Below, in pieces: positions 1-6,344 of a stretch of 8,030 bases of DNA (its first letter is position 1; every line of letters starts with the position of its first letter). The translations under genes were made by a program, and so were the position numbers. This DNA comes from a bacterium UBP18_UBA7526 (GTDB lineage Bacteria > UBP18 > UBA7526). Under the pieces are notes generated by a model. That model ran no database searches. It worked only from the letters and a program-made list of their open reading frames with translations, and was not told the DNA's origin. The stretch covers positions 17,762 through 25,791 of the forward strand of contig DLMW01000011.1 in assembly GCA_002478245.1 (NCBI GenBank), read 5' to 3'.

Positions 1-225
1 TTGGAAGGGGCGAAGCTCTTAATCATTCAGCCTCTAACCTGGGAGGAGAAGAAGCCCATGGGGAAGCCGGAAGTGGCGGTAGATACTGTTCAGGCAGGGA
101 TCGGGGATTATGTCTTCTATGTAGAAGCAAGGGAGGCTTCCCTTCCTTTATTACCCAAGGTTGCCCCAGTAGATGCGGCCATCGTGGGCATCGTGGATAG
201 TATAGGCATCCATGAAGAAAAATGA
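1..225 (+). CDS. eutN: BMC pentameric vertex protein, EutN/CcmL family (5' end missing)
   Basis: This is the C-terminal 74 residues of a bacterial microcompartment vertex (BMC-P) protein. Five copies form a pentamer that caps the corners of the icosahedral protein shell. The family signature LEG.KLLIIQPL is at the very start, followed by AVDTVQAGIGDYVFYVEAREAS and the closing strand PVDAAIVGIVDSI. In complete members about 18-20 residues precede the LEG motif, so the gene begins upstream of the window. The TTG at position 1 is most likely the Leu of that motif and not a start codon. The gene ends in AAATGATGG, so its stop overlaps a possible ATG of the next small ORF. It differs clearly from the second vertex protein at 397-666, so the two are paralogues and not a recent duplication. 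Family assignment is secure; the locus type is inferred from the neighbours. Confidence 0.9.
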   Translation: MEGAKLLIIQPLTWEEKKPMGKPEVAVDTVQAGIGDYVFYVEAREASLPLLPKVAPVDAAIVGIVDSIGIHEEK

Positions 226-410
226 TGGTTGCTATCCTATTGGCTGGCTGCGCTCTGGTAACCGAAAAGAAAGTACCGGCTGAGGTCTGGATCAAGGTAG
301 GGCAGGCCAACATAAGTTACTCCAACCAAGCCCCGTTAATAGCGAAGCTTATCTACGGGGCAAGTTCCCATCCAAACAGAGTAAGCGGAGCGAAGGATGA
401 TTATCGGTAA
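222..410 (+). CDS. Doubtful small hypothetical protein between two vertex genes
   Basis: This is an open frame of 62 codons starting with two ATGs. The first overlaps the stop of the preceding vertex gene (ATGA), and the frame runs 14 bases into the next vertex gene. I do not recognise the product. The N-terminus (MMVAILLAGCALV) is hydrophobic and contains LAGC, which looks like a lipobox. However, it lacks the basic residues and length of a normal lipoprotein signal, and a secreted protein would be odd inside a shell locus. The remainder has no recognisable motif. In favour of a gene: the tight overlaps and codons similar to those of the neighbours. Against: short length, no family resemblance and no good ribosome site before 222. 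It may be plain spacer or the remnant of a gene. Confidence 0.25.
   Translation: MMVAILLAGCALVTEKKVPAEVWIKVGQANISYSNQAPLIAKLIYGASSHPNRVSGAKDDYR
331..360. repeat. Inverted repeat (possible hairpin) between the two vertex genes
   Basis: CCCCGT at 331-336 is complementary to ACGGGG at 355-360, giving six perfect pairs. Three weaker pairs may follow inside (AAT/ATA region). No run of T follows, so it does not look like an intrinsic terminator. In the mRNA it could form a small stem before the ribosome site of the second vertex gene. Its biological role is unknown and a chance match is possible. Confidence 0.3.
387..390 (+). promoter_or_regulatory. Ribosome binding site of second vertex gene
   Basis: GGAG lies six bases before the ATG at 397. 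It supports translation starting at 397, which gives the expected N-terminus MIIGKVTGVVVATRK for this family. Confidence 0.6.
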
Positions 411-666
411 GGTAACTGGGGTAGTGGTGGCTACCAGGAAGAATAGGCACCTGGAAGGGAATAGGCTCTTGATCGTTCAACCTTTAAATAAGGAATTGAA
501 GCCTGAGGGGAGTTCCTTGATGGCTGTGGATCATGCCTACGCTGGCTTTGGGGAGATGGTTTTAGTCATTGATGAGGGGAACTCTGCCCGACAGGTATTC
601 GACAATCCCGAGATCCCGGTAAGGACCTTCATCGTGGGAGTGATCGACCGCATTGATTTAGAGTAG
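397..666 (+). CDS. eutN: BMC pentameric vertex protein, EutN/CcmL family
   Basis: This is a complete vertex (BMC-P) protein of 89 residues, the usual size for the EutN/CcmL/PduN group. The small OB-like barrel is readable end to end. The N-terminal strand IIGKVTGVVVATRK is at residues 2-15, the LEG..LLIVQPL signature at 19-30, and AVDHAYAGFGEMVLVIDEGNSAR at 43-65. The last strand, TFIVGVIDRID, is at about 77-87. It assembles as a pentamer at the shell corners. In place of the common PVDAAIVGIVD ending it has PVRTFIVGVID, and its GNSAR loop resembles canonical CcmL/EutN more than the first paralogue does. Only 26 bases separate it from deoC, so the two are probably co-transcribed. The family call is secure; the symbol is by family only. 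Confidence 0.93.
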   Translation: MIIGKVTGVVVATRKNRHLEGNRLLIVQPLNKELKPEGSSLMAVDHAYAGFGEMVLVIDEGNSARQVFDNPEIPVRTFIVGVIDRIDLE

Positions 667-680
667 AAGAGCCTTTTATA

Positions 681-685
681 AGGAG
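681..685 (+). promoter_or_regulatory. Ribosome binding site of deoC
   Basis: AGGAG lies seven bases before the ATG at 693. This matters because it fixes the start upstream of the unusual N-terminal extension, so residues 1-70 of DeoC are probably translated and are not an artefact of start choice. Confidence 0.7.
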
Positions 686-692
686 CTAAGGA

Positions 693-1568
693 ATGGCTGA
701 GTTTGATGAACTAATAGATAGGATTACTAAGAATGTTATGAGGCGCCTTGCTGAAGAGGGAGCCGGGGTGAGTCTCTGTCCGGCAACAGGAGCAGAATGT
801 ATCGCCTGTGGGTTATGCGTGGTCAAGTGTCCCAGTGAGGTGGAGAGAGTAGTCGCTGCGGGAGCAGAAAGGATAGGGGCTACCATTGGGGCAAGAACGA
901 CGAAGGAAGAGATCGCGCGCACTATTGACCATACCTATCTCAAGCCCGATGCCTCTCCCGAGGAGATCACCCAGTTATGTGAGGAGGCAAGGAGGTATAA
1001 CTTTGCCAGTGTCTGTATCAATCCCAGCTATGTCCCCTTAGCAGCAAAGCTACTGAAAGGTAGCCCAGTCAAGGTCACTACAGTAATCGGCTTCCCCTTA
1101 GGGGCCACGACCTCTACGGCCAAGGCCCTGGAGACCAGGGATGCCATCGCTAATGGTGCGGATGAGATCGATATGGTGATGAACATCGGGGCCCTGAAAG
1201 CCAAGAACTATGACCTAGTGAAGAAGGACATCCAGGCGGTAGTCAATGCGGCCAATGGGAGGACGGTCAAGGTGATCTTAGAGACTGCACTCCTAACCCA
1301 AGAGGAGAAGATCAAGGCCTGTAGAATAGCAAAGGAGGCGGGAGCAGACTTTGTCAAGACATCTACTGGTTTTGGGGGAGGAGGGGCAACGGTAGCCGAT
1401 GTTGCCCTTATGAGAAGGGTGGTGGGGCCCATCATGGGGGTCAAGGCCTCGGGAGGGATTCGCACCTTTGAGGATGTCCAGGCCCTGCTCAAGGCAGGAG
1501 CAACGAGGATCGGTGCCTCAGCAAGTGTAGCCATCATGAAGGGGATACCAGCAGGAGCGGGCTATTAA
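693..1568 (+). CDS. deoC: Deoxyribose-phosphate aldolase with N-terminal encapsulation helix and ferredoxin-like Cys motif
   Basis: DeoC cleaves 2-deoxyribose 5-phosphate to acetaldehyde and glyceraldehyde 3-phosphate through a Schiff base. The aldolase TIM barrel spans about residues 72-284. The catalytic set is present: Asp160 in DEIDMV, Schiff-base Lys222 in FVKTSTG and Lys251 in GVKASGGIR. The phosphate-binding GGIR (254-257) and GASAS (274-278) are also present. At 291 residues it is about 60-70 longer than a minimal bacterial DeoC, all of it at the N-terminus. Residues 3-21 can form an amphipathic helix (F4, L7, I8, I11, V15, M16, L19 on one face), as in BMC encapsulation peptides. Residues 29-47 carry C29, C36, C39, C42 and C46-P, matching the CxxCxxCxxxCP pattern of [4Fe-4S] ferredoxins. 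A linker to residue 71 follows. Placement directly after two vertex genes supports targeting into a microcompartment. The aldolase call is near certain; encapsulation is likely; metal binding is inference. Confidence 0.95.
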   Translation: MAEFDELIDRITKNVMRRLAEEGAGVSLCPATGAECIACGLCVVKCPSEVERVVAAGAERIGATIGARTTKEEIARTIDHTYLKPDASPEEITQLCEEARRYNFASVCINPSYVPLAAKLLKGSPVKVTTVIGFPLGATTSTAKALETRDAIANGADEIDMVMNIGALKAKNYDLVKKDIQAVVNAANGRTVKVILETALLTQEEKIKACRIAKEAGADFVKTSTGFGGGGATVADVALMRRVVGPIMGVKASGGIRTFEDVQALLKAGATRIGASASVAIMKGIPAGAGY

Positions 1569-1637
1569 AGACGCGAATCAACACGAACTGTAAAGCATAA
1601 ATGAAAGAAACAGAACGCGAATGATGAGGAAAAGCAG
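1569..1637. other. Gap between deoC and glyA with a short direct repeat
   Basis: This 69-base gap contains ACGCGAAT twice (1571-1578 and 1615-1622) and a related ACACGAAC at 1581-1588. GAGGA at 1626-1630 serves as the ribosome site of glyA. I see no convincing -35/-10 pair and no hairpin with a T-run, so neither a promoter nor a terminator is called here. Confidence 0.4.
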
Positions 1638-2879
1638 ATGAAGAGTTTAAAAGAGGTAGATCCTGAGATCTATCAGGCGATAGCGGATGAGGAGAGAAGG
1701 GAGAAGGAGTGCCTGGAGCTCATTGCCAGTGAGAACTTTGTCTCGGATGCGGTCATGGAGGCCCAGAAGTCAGTAATGACCAATAAGTATGCTGAGGGCT
1801 ATCCAGGAAGAAGGTACTATGGAGGCTGCCAGTTCGTAGATGTGGCCGAAGGGTTGGCCATTGAGAGAGCAAAAAAACTATTCGGCTGCGAGCACGCCAA
1901 TGTCCAGCCCCACTCTGGAACCCAGGCCAATATGGCGGTCTACTTCGCAGCACTCGATATCGGTGATACCATGCTTAGTATGGAACTCTCCCATGGCGGC
2001 CACCTATCCCATGGAAGCCCAGTCAACTTCTCTGGAAAATACTTCAATGTCGTCTTCTATGGAGTAGATAGAGAGAAAGAAGTAATAGATTATGATCAGG
2101 TCTTGAGGATTGCTAAGGAGTATAAGCCCAAGCTCATCATCTGTGGAGCGAGCGCCTACTCCCGAATCATTGACTTTAAGAAGTTTGGGGAGATTGCTCA
2201 GGAAGTAGGCGCCTATCTCTTGGCAGACATCGCCCATATCGCCGGACTGGTGGCCGCTGGGTTGCACCCCGATCCTGTCCCTTACTGCGACTTCATAACT
2301 ACTACTACCCATAAGACCCTAAGGGGGCCAAGGTCTGGGATGATTATGTGTAAAAAGAAGCATGCCAAGATGATAGATAAGATGGTCTTTCCCGGTATTC
2401 AGGGAGGACCATTCATGCATACCATCGCTGCCAAGGCGGTCTGTTTTGCTTTGGCCTTAAGACCAGAATTTAAAGAATACCAGAAACAGATTATTCAGAA
2501 CGCCAAGACCTTGGCGGAAGGGCTAAAAGAGGAAGGGTTTAGGTTAGTCTCTGGGGGAACGGATAACCATCTCATGCTCGTGGATCTAACAGATAAGGGA
2601 ATAACAGGAAAGGATGCTGAAGAAGCCTTGGAGAGAGCAGGGATTGCGGTCAACAAGAATACCATCCCCTTTGAGAAGAGAAGTCCCTTCATAACCAGTG
2701 GCTTAAGGATTGGAACTCCAGCTGTAACTACCAGGGGAATGAGGGAAGAAGAGATGGAAAGAATCGCTCAGTGGATGGGAGAGGTATTGAAGGACATAAA
2801 GGACGAGAAGACGATTGCTAGAGTAAGAGAAGAGGTTAAGGGACTGTGTGATAGATTCCCTTTATTTAAAGAGGGGTGA
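1638..2879 (+). CDS. glyA: Serine hydroxymethyltransferase
   Basis: This PLP enzyme interconverts serine and glycine while loading or unloading one carbon on tetrahydrofolate, in the cytoplasm. Its 413 residues match the bacterial GlyA length. Visible landmarks are ELIASENFVS at 27-36, the glycine-rich YAEGYPGRRYYGG at 51-63, the cofactor-binding S93/T95 region in PHSGTQAN, His-rich SHGGHLSHG at 118-126, Asp197 and His200 in LADIAHIAG, and the PLP lysine Lys226 in TTTTHKTLRGPRSG. The C-terminal domain is intact and includes ITSGLRIGTPAVTTRG. The start is supported by GAGGA seven bases upstream. GlyA enzymes can also cleave allo-threonine or threonine to glycine and acetaldehyde as a side activity. 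That could matter beside an acetaldehyde-producing BMC, but nothing in the sequence shows it, and there is no encapsulation helix at the N-terminus. It is followed 18 bases later by the aminotransferase, so the two are likely co-transcribed. Confidence 0.97.
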   Translation: MKSLKEVDPEIYQAIADEERREKECLELIASENFVSDAVMEAQKSVMTNKYAEGYPGRRYYGGCQFVDVAEGLAIERAKKLFGCEHANVQPHSGTQANMAVYFAALDIGDTMLSMELSHGGHLSHGSPVNFSGKYFNVVFYGVDREKEVIDYDQVLRIAKEYKPKLIICGASAYSRIIDFKKFGEIAQEVGAYLLADIAHIAGLVAAGLHPDPVPYCDFITTTTHKTLRGPRSGMIMCKKKHAKMIDKMVFPGIQGGPFMHTIAAKAVCFALALRPEFKEYQKQIIQNAKTLAEGLKEEGFRLVSGGTDNHLMLVDLTDKGITGKDAEEALERAGIAVNKNTIPFEKRSPFITSGLRIGTPAVTTRGMREEEMERIAQWMGEVLKDIKDEKTIARVREEVKGLCDRFPLFKEG

Positions 2880-2883
2880 GGAT

Positions 2884-2889
2884 GGAGGT
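2884..2889 (+). promoter_or_regulatory. Ribosome binding site of the aminotransferase gene
   Basis: GGAGGT lies eight bases before the ATG at 2898. It decides the start: an earlier ATG at 2882 is in another frame and stops after twelve codons. Confidence 0.75.
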
Positions 2890-2897
2890 TTACGAAG

Positions 2898-4070
2898 ATG
2901 AGAAAGGAGATGATTGCTAAGAGGATGTCCCGGATCGGGACAGAGACCGCCTTTGAGGTCCTGGCAAAGGCCAGGGCTTTAGAGAGGGAAGGGAAGGAGA
3001 TTGTCCACTTACAGATTGGGGAGCCGGACTTCGACACTCCCCAGAATATCAAGAATGCGGCGATCAAGGCCTTAGAGGAGGGCATGACTCACTATGGGCC
3101 ATCTGCTGGGCTATTAGAGGCCAGGGAGTGTTTTGCCCAATATATCTCAAAGACCAGGAATATCCCGGTCGATCCAGAGGAGGTGGTGGTCACTCCTGGA
3201 GGAAAGCCCATCCTCTTCTTCTCCATCTTAGCCTGTATCGATGAGGGGGACGAGGTATTGTATCCTAACCCAGGCTTTCCCATCTATGAGTCAATGATCA
3301 ACTTTGTGGGAGCCAAGGCGGTTCCCATTCCCATAAGGGAGGAGAAGGGATTCGTCTTTGATGTCAAGGATCTAGAGAAGAGGATCACTAAAAAGACCAA
3401 GATGATCGTTCTCAACTCCCCGGCCAACCCCACGGGTGGGGTCATCTCTAAGGAGGACTTAGAAGGGATTGCTAAGATCGCGGTGACCAATGATCTCTTG
3501 GTCCTATCTGATGAGATATATTCCCGCATTATCTACGAAGGGGGGCATCACTCTATCGCCTCCTTCTCTGGGATGAAGGAGAGGACCATTATTCTGGATG
3601 GCCACTCCAAGACCTATGCCATGACCGGCTGGAGATTGGGATATGGGGTGATGAATAAGAGGATCGCAGAGAGGGTAACTAAGTTAATGACCAACTCTAA
3701 CTCCTGCACGGCAACCTTTACTCAGATTGCCGGCATCGAGGCCATCAATGGCCCACAGGATGCGGTAGATAGGATGGTGGCCGAGTTCAAGAGAAGAAGG
3801 GATGTCATTGTTGAGGGATTGAACAAGATCCCTAGGATTAGCTGCCAGAAACCCTTAGGTGCCTTCTACGTCTTTCCCAATATAAAGGAGACGGGTAAGA
3901 AGTCTCAGGAATTGGCCGATTATCTTCTGAATGAAGCGGGAGTAGCGGTCCTCTCCGGGACCTCTTTCGGAGAGTATGGGGAGGGATATATCCGGCTCTC
4001 CTATGCCACCTCCATTGAGAATATCAAGAAGGGCCTGGAAAAGATCGGGGAGGGTTTGGCCCGACTTTAG
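2898..4070 (+). CDS. Class I/II PLP-dependent aminotransferase (aspartate aminotransferase-like)
   Basis: This is a fold-type I aminotransferase of 390 residues that moves an amino group between an amino acid and a keto acid, probably with glutamate/2-oxoglutarate as one pair. Key residues are all present. They are the substrate-loop GEPDFDTP at 41-48, GGK at 101-103, Asn177 in NSPANPTGG, Asp205 and Tyr208 in SDEIYS, PLP-lysine Lys238 in DGHSKTYAMTGWRLGYG, phosphate-binding Arg246, and Arg366 in GYIRLSYA for the substrate carboxylate. The pattern fits the prokaryotic subgroup Iγ, which includes aspartate, prephenate and alanine aminotransferases, and the amino donor cannot be read from sequence. 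LL-diaminopimelate aminotransferase was considered because dapF is nearby, but its typical N-terminal motifs are absent. Position between glyA and the Nfn/glutamate dehydrogenase genes suggests a role in amino-acid metabolism centred on glutamate. Confidence 0.93.
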   Translation: MRKEMIAKRMSRIGTETAFEVLAKARALEREGKEIVHLQIGEPDFDTPQNIKNAAIKALEEGMTHYGPSAGLLEARECFAQYISKTRNIPVDPEEVVVTPGGKPILFFSILACIDEGDEVLYPNPGFPIYESMINFVGAKAVPIPIREEKGFVFDVKDLEKRITKKTKMIVLNSPANPTGGVISKEDLEGIAKIAVTNDLLVLSDEIYSRIIYEGGHHSIASFSGMKERTIILDGHSKTYAMTGWRLGYGVMNKRIAERVTKLMTNSNSCTATFTQIAGIEAINGPQDAVDRMVAEFKRRRDVIVEGLNKIPRISCQKPLGAFYVFPNIKETGKKSQELADYLLNEAGVAVLSGTSFGEYGEGYIRLSYATSIENIKKGLEKIGEGLARL

Positions 4071-4096
4071 GTGAGGGCCCTTAAAGATTAAATAAG

Positions 4097-4963
4097 ATGT
4101 ATCGGATAGTAGTTAAGAAAAGGTTAGCGCCAGAGATTACCCTCTTTGAGGTAGAGGCTCCTCTTATCGCTAGTAGGGCCCTAGCTGGCCAATTCATCAT
4201 CTTAAGAATCGATGAGCGAGGAGAAAGGATCCCCTTGACCATCTATGAGGCGGATGGAACCCAGGGAAGGATAACCATTATCTTCCAGGAGGTAGGGAAG
4301 ACCACAAAGAAGCTCTCTCGTCTTAGGGTGGGGGATTCCCTCCTGGATCTCTTGGGACCTTTGGGAAGGCCCACTACTATCGAGAAGTATGGGGAGCTAG
4401 TTGCTATCGGAGGAGGCATAGGGATCGTTCCCTTAGTACCTATTACCAAAGCATTAAAGGAAGCTGGGAATGGGATTACAACCATCCTGGGTGCGCGAAC
4501 TAAGGAACTGGTCATCTTGGAGAAGGAGATGAGGGACCTAAGCCAGGAGATCTACATCACTACTGATGACGGCTCCTATGGAGAGAAGGGGCTGGTGACC
4601 GATGTCCTGGAGAGATTGATCGGCCAGAAGGAGGGGATGGATCGGGTTCTAGCCATAGGTCCTCTCATTATGATGAAGGAGGTCTGCGAGATTACTAAGA
4701 GGGAAAAAATCCCAACCATGGTGAGTCTCAATACCATCATGGTGGATGGCACCGGGATGTGCGGAAGCTGTCGGGCTCGGGTAGGGGAAGAGAATAGGTT
4801 CGTCTGCGTCCATGGTCCGGAGTTTCTGGGAGAAGAGGTGGATTTCGATGAATTACTGGTTCGCGAGAGGCGTTTCCAAAGGGAGGAGAGAATAGCCCTA
4901 GAGAGATATGAGGAAGAACTCAAGAGTGCCCATGCCCAGGCAGAGGCCAGAGGAGAGGATTAA
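4097..4963 (+). CDS. nfnA: NfnAB transhydrogenase small subunit (FAD/NAD and [2Fe-2S] protein)
   Basis: This is the small subunit of NADH-dependent reduced ferredoxin:NADP+ oxidoreductase, which in anaerobes couples NAD(H), NADP(H) and ferredoxin by flavin-based electron bifurcation. It belongs to the dihydroorotate dehydrogenase electron-transfer (PyrK-like) family. The FAD barrel occupies about residues 1-95, with GQFIILRID and the flavin-binding ERIPLTIYE (43-51). The NAD domain has GGGIGIVPL at 105-113. The C-terminal iron-sulfur motif is VDGTGMCGSC...FVC, with C222, C225 and C237. In characterised Nfn the fourth ligand is an Asp, and Asp217 is a candidate here. The last ~30 residues form a charged helix rich in Glu and Arg. 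The start has only a weak ribosome site (TAAG-rich) but gives the normal MYRIVVKK N-terminus. The gene overlaps nfnB, so translational coupling is likely. Without the partner it would be annotated sulfide dehydrogenase beta or PyrK-like. Confidence 0.93.
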   Translation: MYRIVVKKRLAPEITLFEVEAPLIASRALAGQFIILRIDERGERIPLTIYEADGTQGRITIIFQEVGKTTKKLSRLRVGDSLLDLLGPLGRPTTIEKYGELVAIGGGIGIVPLVPITKALKEAGNGITTILGARTKELVILEKEMRDLSQEIYITTDDGSYGEKGLVTDVLERLIGQKEGMDRVLAIGPLIMMKEVCEITKREKIPTMVSLNTIMVDGTGMCGSCRARVGEENRFVCVHGPEFLGEEVDFDELLVRERRFQREERIALERYEEELKSAHAQAEARGED

Positions 4964-6302
4964 AAACTTCCAAGAAGTAGCCCTGGGCTATAGCGCAAGA
5001 GAGGCCAGGGAAGAGGCCAAAAGATGTCTCTCATGCTCCCCGCCCCCCTGTAAGGAGGGATGCCCGGTAGAGATAGACATCCCGGGATTTATTTCCTATA
5101 TTAAGGAAGAAAGATTCGCCTCTAGCCTTAAAATCCTGTGGAATAAGAATAGCTTGCCTGCTGTCTGTGGTCGGGTCTGCCCCCAGGAGACCCAGTGCGA
5201 GGCCTGGTGTATTTTAGGCAAAAAAGGTGAGCCCTTAGCCATTGGGAAGCTGGAGAGGTTCGTTGCTGACTGGGGTAGGTCCCAGAGTGCAAAAATCAAG
5301 ATTCAAAAATCAAAATTCCGAACTATAAAGGTGGCGGTAATAGGCTCTGGCCCAGCAGGGCTGACCACGGCAGCCGACCTGGCCAACTCAGGATATAGGG
5401 TGACCATATTCGAGTCCCTTCATCTTCCGGGAGGGGTCTTGAGGTATGGCATCCCTGGTTTTAGATTGCCCAAGCGAGTCTTGGATTTCGAGATTGAGGG
5501 AATAAAAGGGCTGGGGGTGGAGATCCAGACCAATATGCTCATAGGCAAGGTGTTGACTCTAAAGGATCTCTTCCAACAGGGGTATAAGGCCATCTTCATC
5601 GGCACGGGAGCTGGGCTTCCTTGGTTTTTGGGCATCCCGGGAGAGAATCTGAACGGCATCTATTCCGCGAATGAGTTCCTGACCCGGGTCAATCTGATGG
5701 GAGCCGATAGGTTTCCAGAATACGATACCCCGGTTCAAAAGGGAAGGAGGGTGGCGGCGATTGGGGGAGGGAATGTGGCCTTTGATGCTGCCCGGGTTGC
5801 CCGACGCCTGGGAGCAGAAGAGGTAACCATCACCTATAGAAGAAGCGAAAAGGAGATGCCTGCCCGCCGGGAGGAGATAGAGCATGCTAAGGAAGAGGGA
5901 ATAAGGATGAAACTTCTGGCCCAGCCCACCCGCTTTCTGGGAGATGAAAAAGGATGGGTCAGGGGGATGGAATGTATCCGGATGAGATTGGGGGAGATTG
6001 ATGAGAGCGGAAGGAGGAGGGCCTTACCCATTGAGGGTTCTCAGTTTATAATGGAAGTGGATACTGTGGTCGTGGCCATTGGCCAGGGACCAAATCCTCT
6101 TTTGCCTTCCTATACCCGGGGCCTAGAGACCGCTCCTAAGGGCCATATCCTGGTCGATGAGGATGGGGCTACCTCCATCCTGGGAGTATTTGCGGGCGGG
6201 GACATAATACCGGGCGAGCCTACAGTGATCGATGCCATGGGCCAGGGAAAGAGGGCTGCCCGGGCCATAGACAGGTACCTTCAAAGAGCGGGTGGGAAAT
6301 GA
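4908..6302 (+). CDS. nfnB: NfnAB transhydrogenase large subunit (GltD-like flavoprotein)
   Basis: This is the large subunit of the bifurcating NADH:ferredoxin:NADP+ oxidoreductase, homologous to the glutamate synthase small chain and often labelled so. The N-terminal ferredoxin-like domain has C40, C43, C48, C52 and a second set C87, C91, C97, C101 for two [4Fe-4S] clusters. The FAD Rossmann motif VAVIGSGPAGLT is at 142-153, and the NADPH motif VAAIGGGNVAFDAARVA is at 282-298. AGGDIIPGEPTVIDAMGQGKRAARAI near the C-terminus closes the flavin site. Length (464) matches known NfnB, and the fused small-subunit partner immediately upstream supports Nfn over glutamate synthase, as no GltB-type gene is visible. 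The start at 4908 overlaps nfnA by 56 bases and gives MRKNSRVPMPRQRPEERIKNF, like known NfnB N-termini; ATG 4932 is an alternative. The linker at 128-138 is encoded by a heptamer repeat. Confidence 0.93.
   Translation: MRKNSRVPMPRQRPEERIKNFQEVALGYSAREAREEAKRCLSCSPPPCKEGCPVEIDIPGFISYIKEERFASSLKILWNKNSLPAVCGRVCPQETQCEAWCILGKKGEPLAIGKLERFVADWGRSQSAKIKIQKSKFRTIKVAVIGSGPAGLTTAADLANSGYRVTIFESLHLPGGVLRYGIPGFRLPKRVLDFEIEGIKGLGVEIQTNMLIGKVLTLKDLFQQGYKAIFIGTGAGLPWFLGIPGENLNGIYSANEFLTRVNLMGADRFPEYDTPVQKGRRVAAIGGGNVAFDAARVARRLGAEEVTITYRRSEKEMPARREEIEHAKEEGIRMKLLAQPTRFLGDEKGWVRGMECIRMRLGEIDESGRRRALPIEGSQFIMEVDTVVVAIGQGPNPLLPSYTRGLETAPKGHILVDEDGATSILGVFAGGDIIPGEPTVIDAMGQGKRAARAIDRYLQRAGGK
5290..5318 (+). 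repeat. Four-unit degenerate heptamer repeat inside nfnB
   Basis: Four consecutive 7-base units are CAAAAAT, CAAGATT, CAAAAAT and CAAAATT, followed by one more C. This is a 14-base tandem duplication with one mismatch and a 7-base sub-period. It encodes the Lys/Ile/Gln-rich linker between the iron-sulfur domain and the FAD domain. The frame stays open on both sides. Confidence 0.8.
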
Positions 6303-6331
6303 AGATAAAAAGTGCAAGATGTTCATTGTAA

Positions 6332-6337
6332 GAGGAG
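6332..6337 (+). promoter_or_regulatory. Ribosome binding site of gdhA
   Basis: GAGGAG lies seven bases before the ATG at 6345. It sets the start there and not at the in-frame GTG at 6312, which would add eleven residues without family support. Confidence 0.75.
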
Positions 6338-6344
6338 AAAGAAG

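Noticed and set aside
1..3. TTG at position 1 as a start codon of the first vertex protein
   Set aside because: It encodes the Leu of the conserved internal LEG motif; about 18-20 residues are missing upstream.
4066..4088. GGGCCC-centred palindrome after the aminotransferase as a terminator
   Set aside because: It has no loop and no T-run, and nfnA starts only 26 bases after the aminotransferase stop.
4932..4934. ATG 4932 as the start of nfnB
   Set aside because: Possible, but known NfnB proteins carry the extra basic N-terminal residues given by ATG 4908, so the longer form was kept.
4908..6302. Glutamate synthase small subunit (gltD) as the identity of the large flavoprotein
   Set aside because: Its overlap with the PyrK-like [2Fe-2S] subunit and the absence of a gltB gene fit NfnB better.
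6312..6344. GTG at 6312 as the start of glutamate dehydrogenase
   Set aside because: It has no good ribosome site and adds residues foreign to the family; GAGGAG before ATG 6345 is clearly better.
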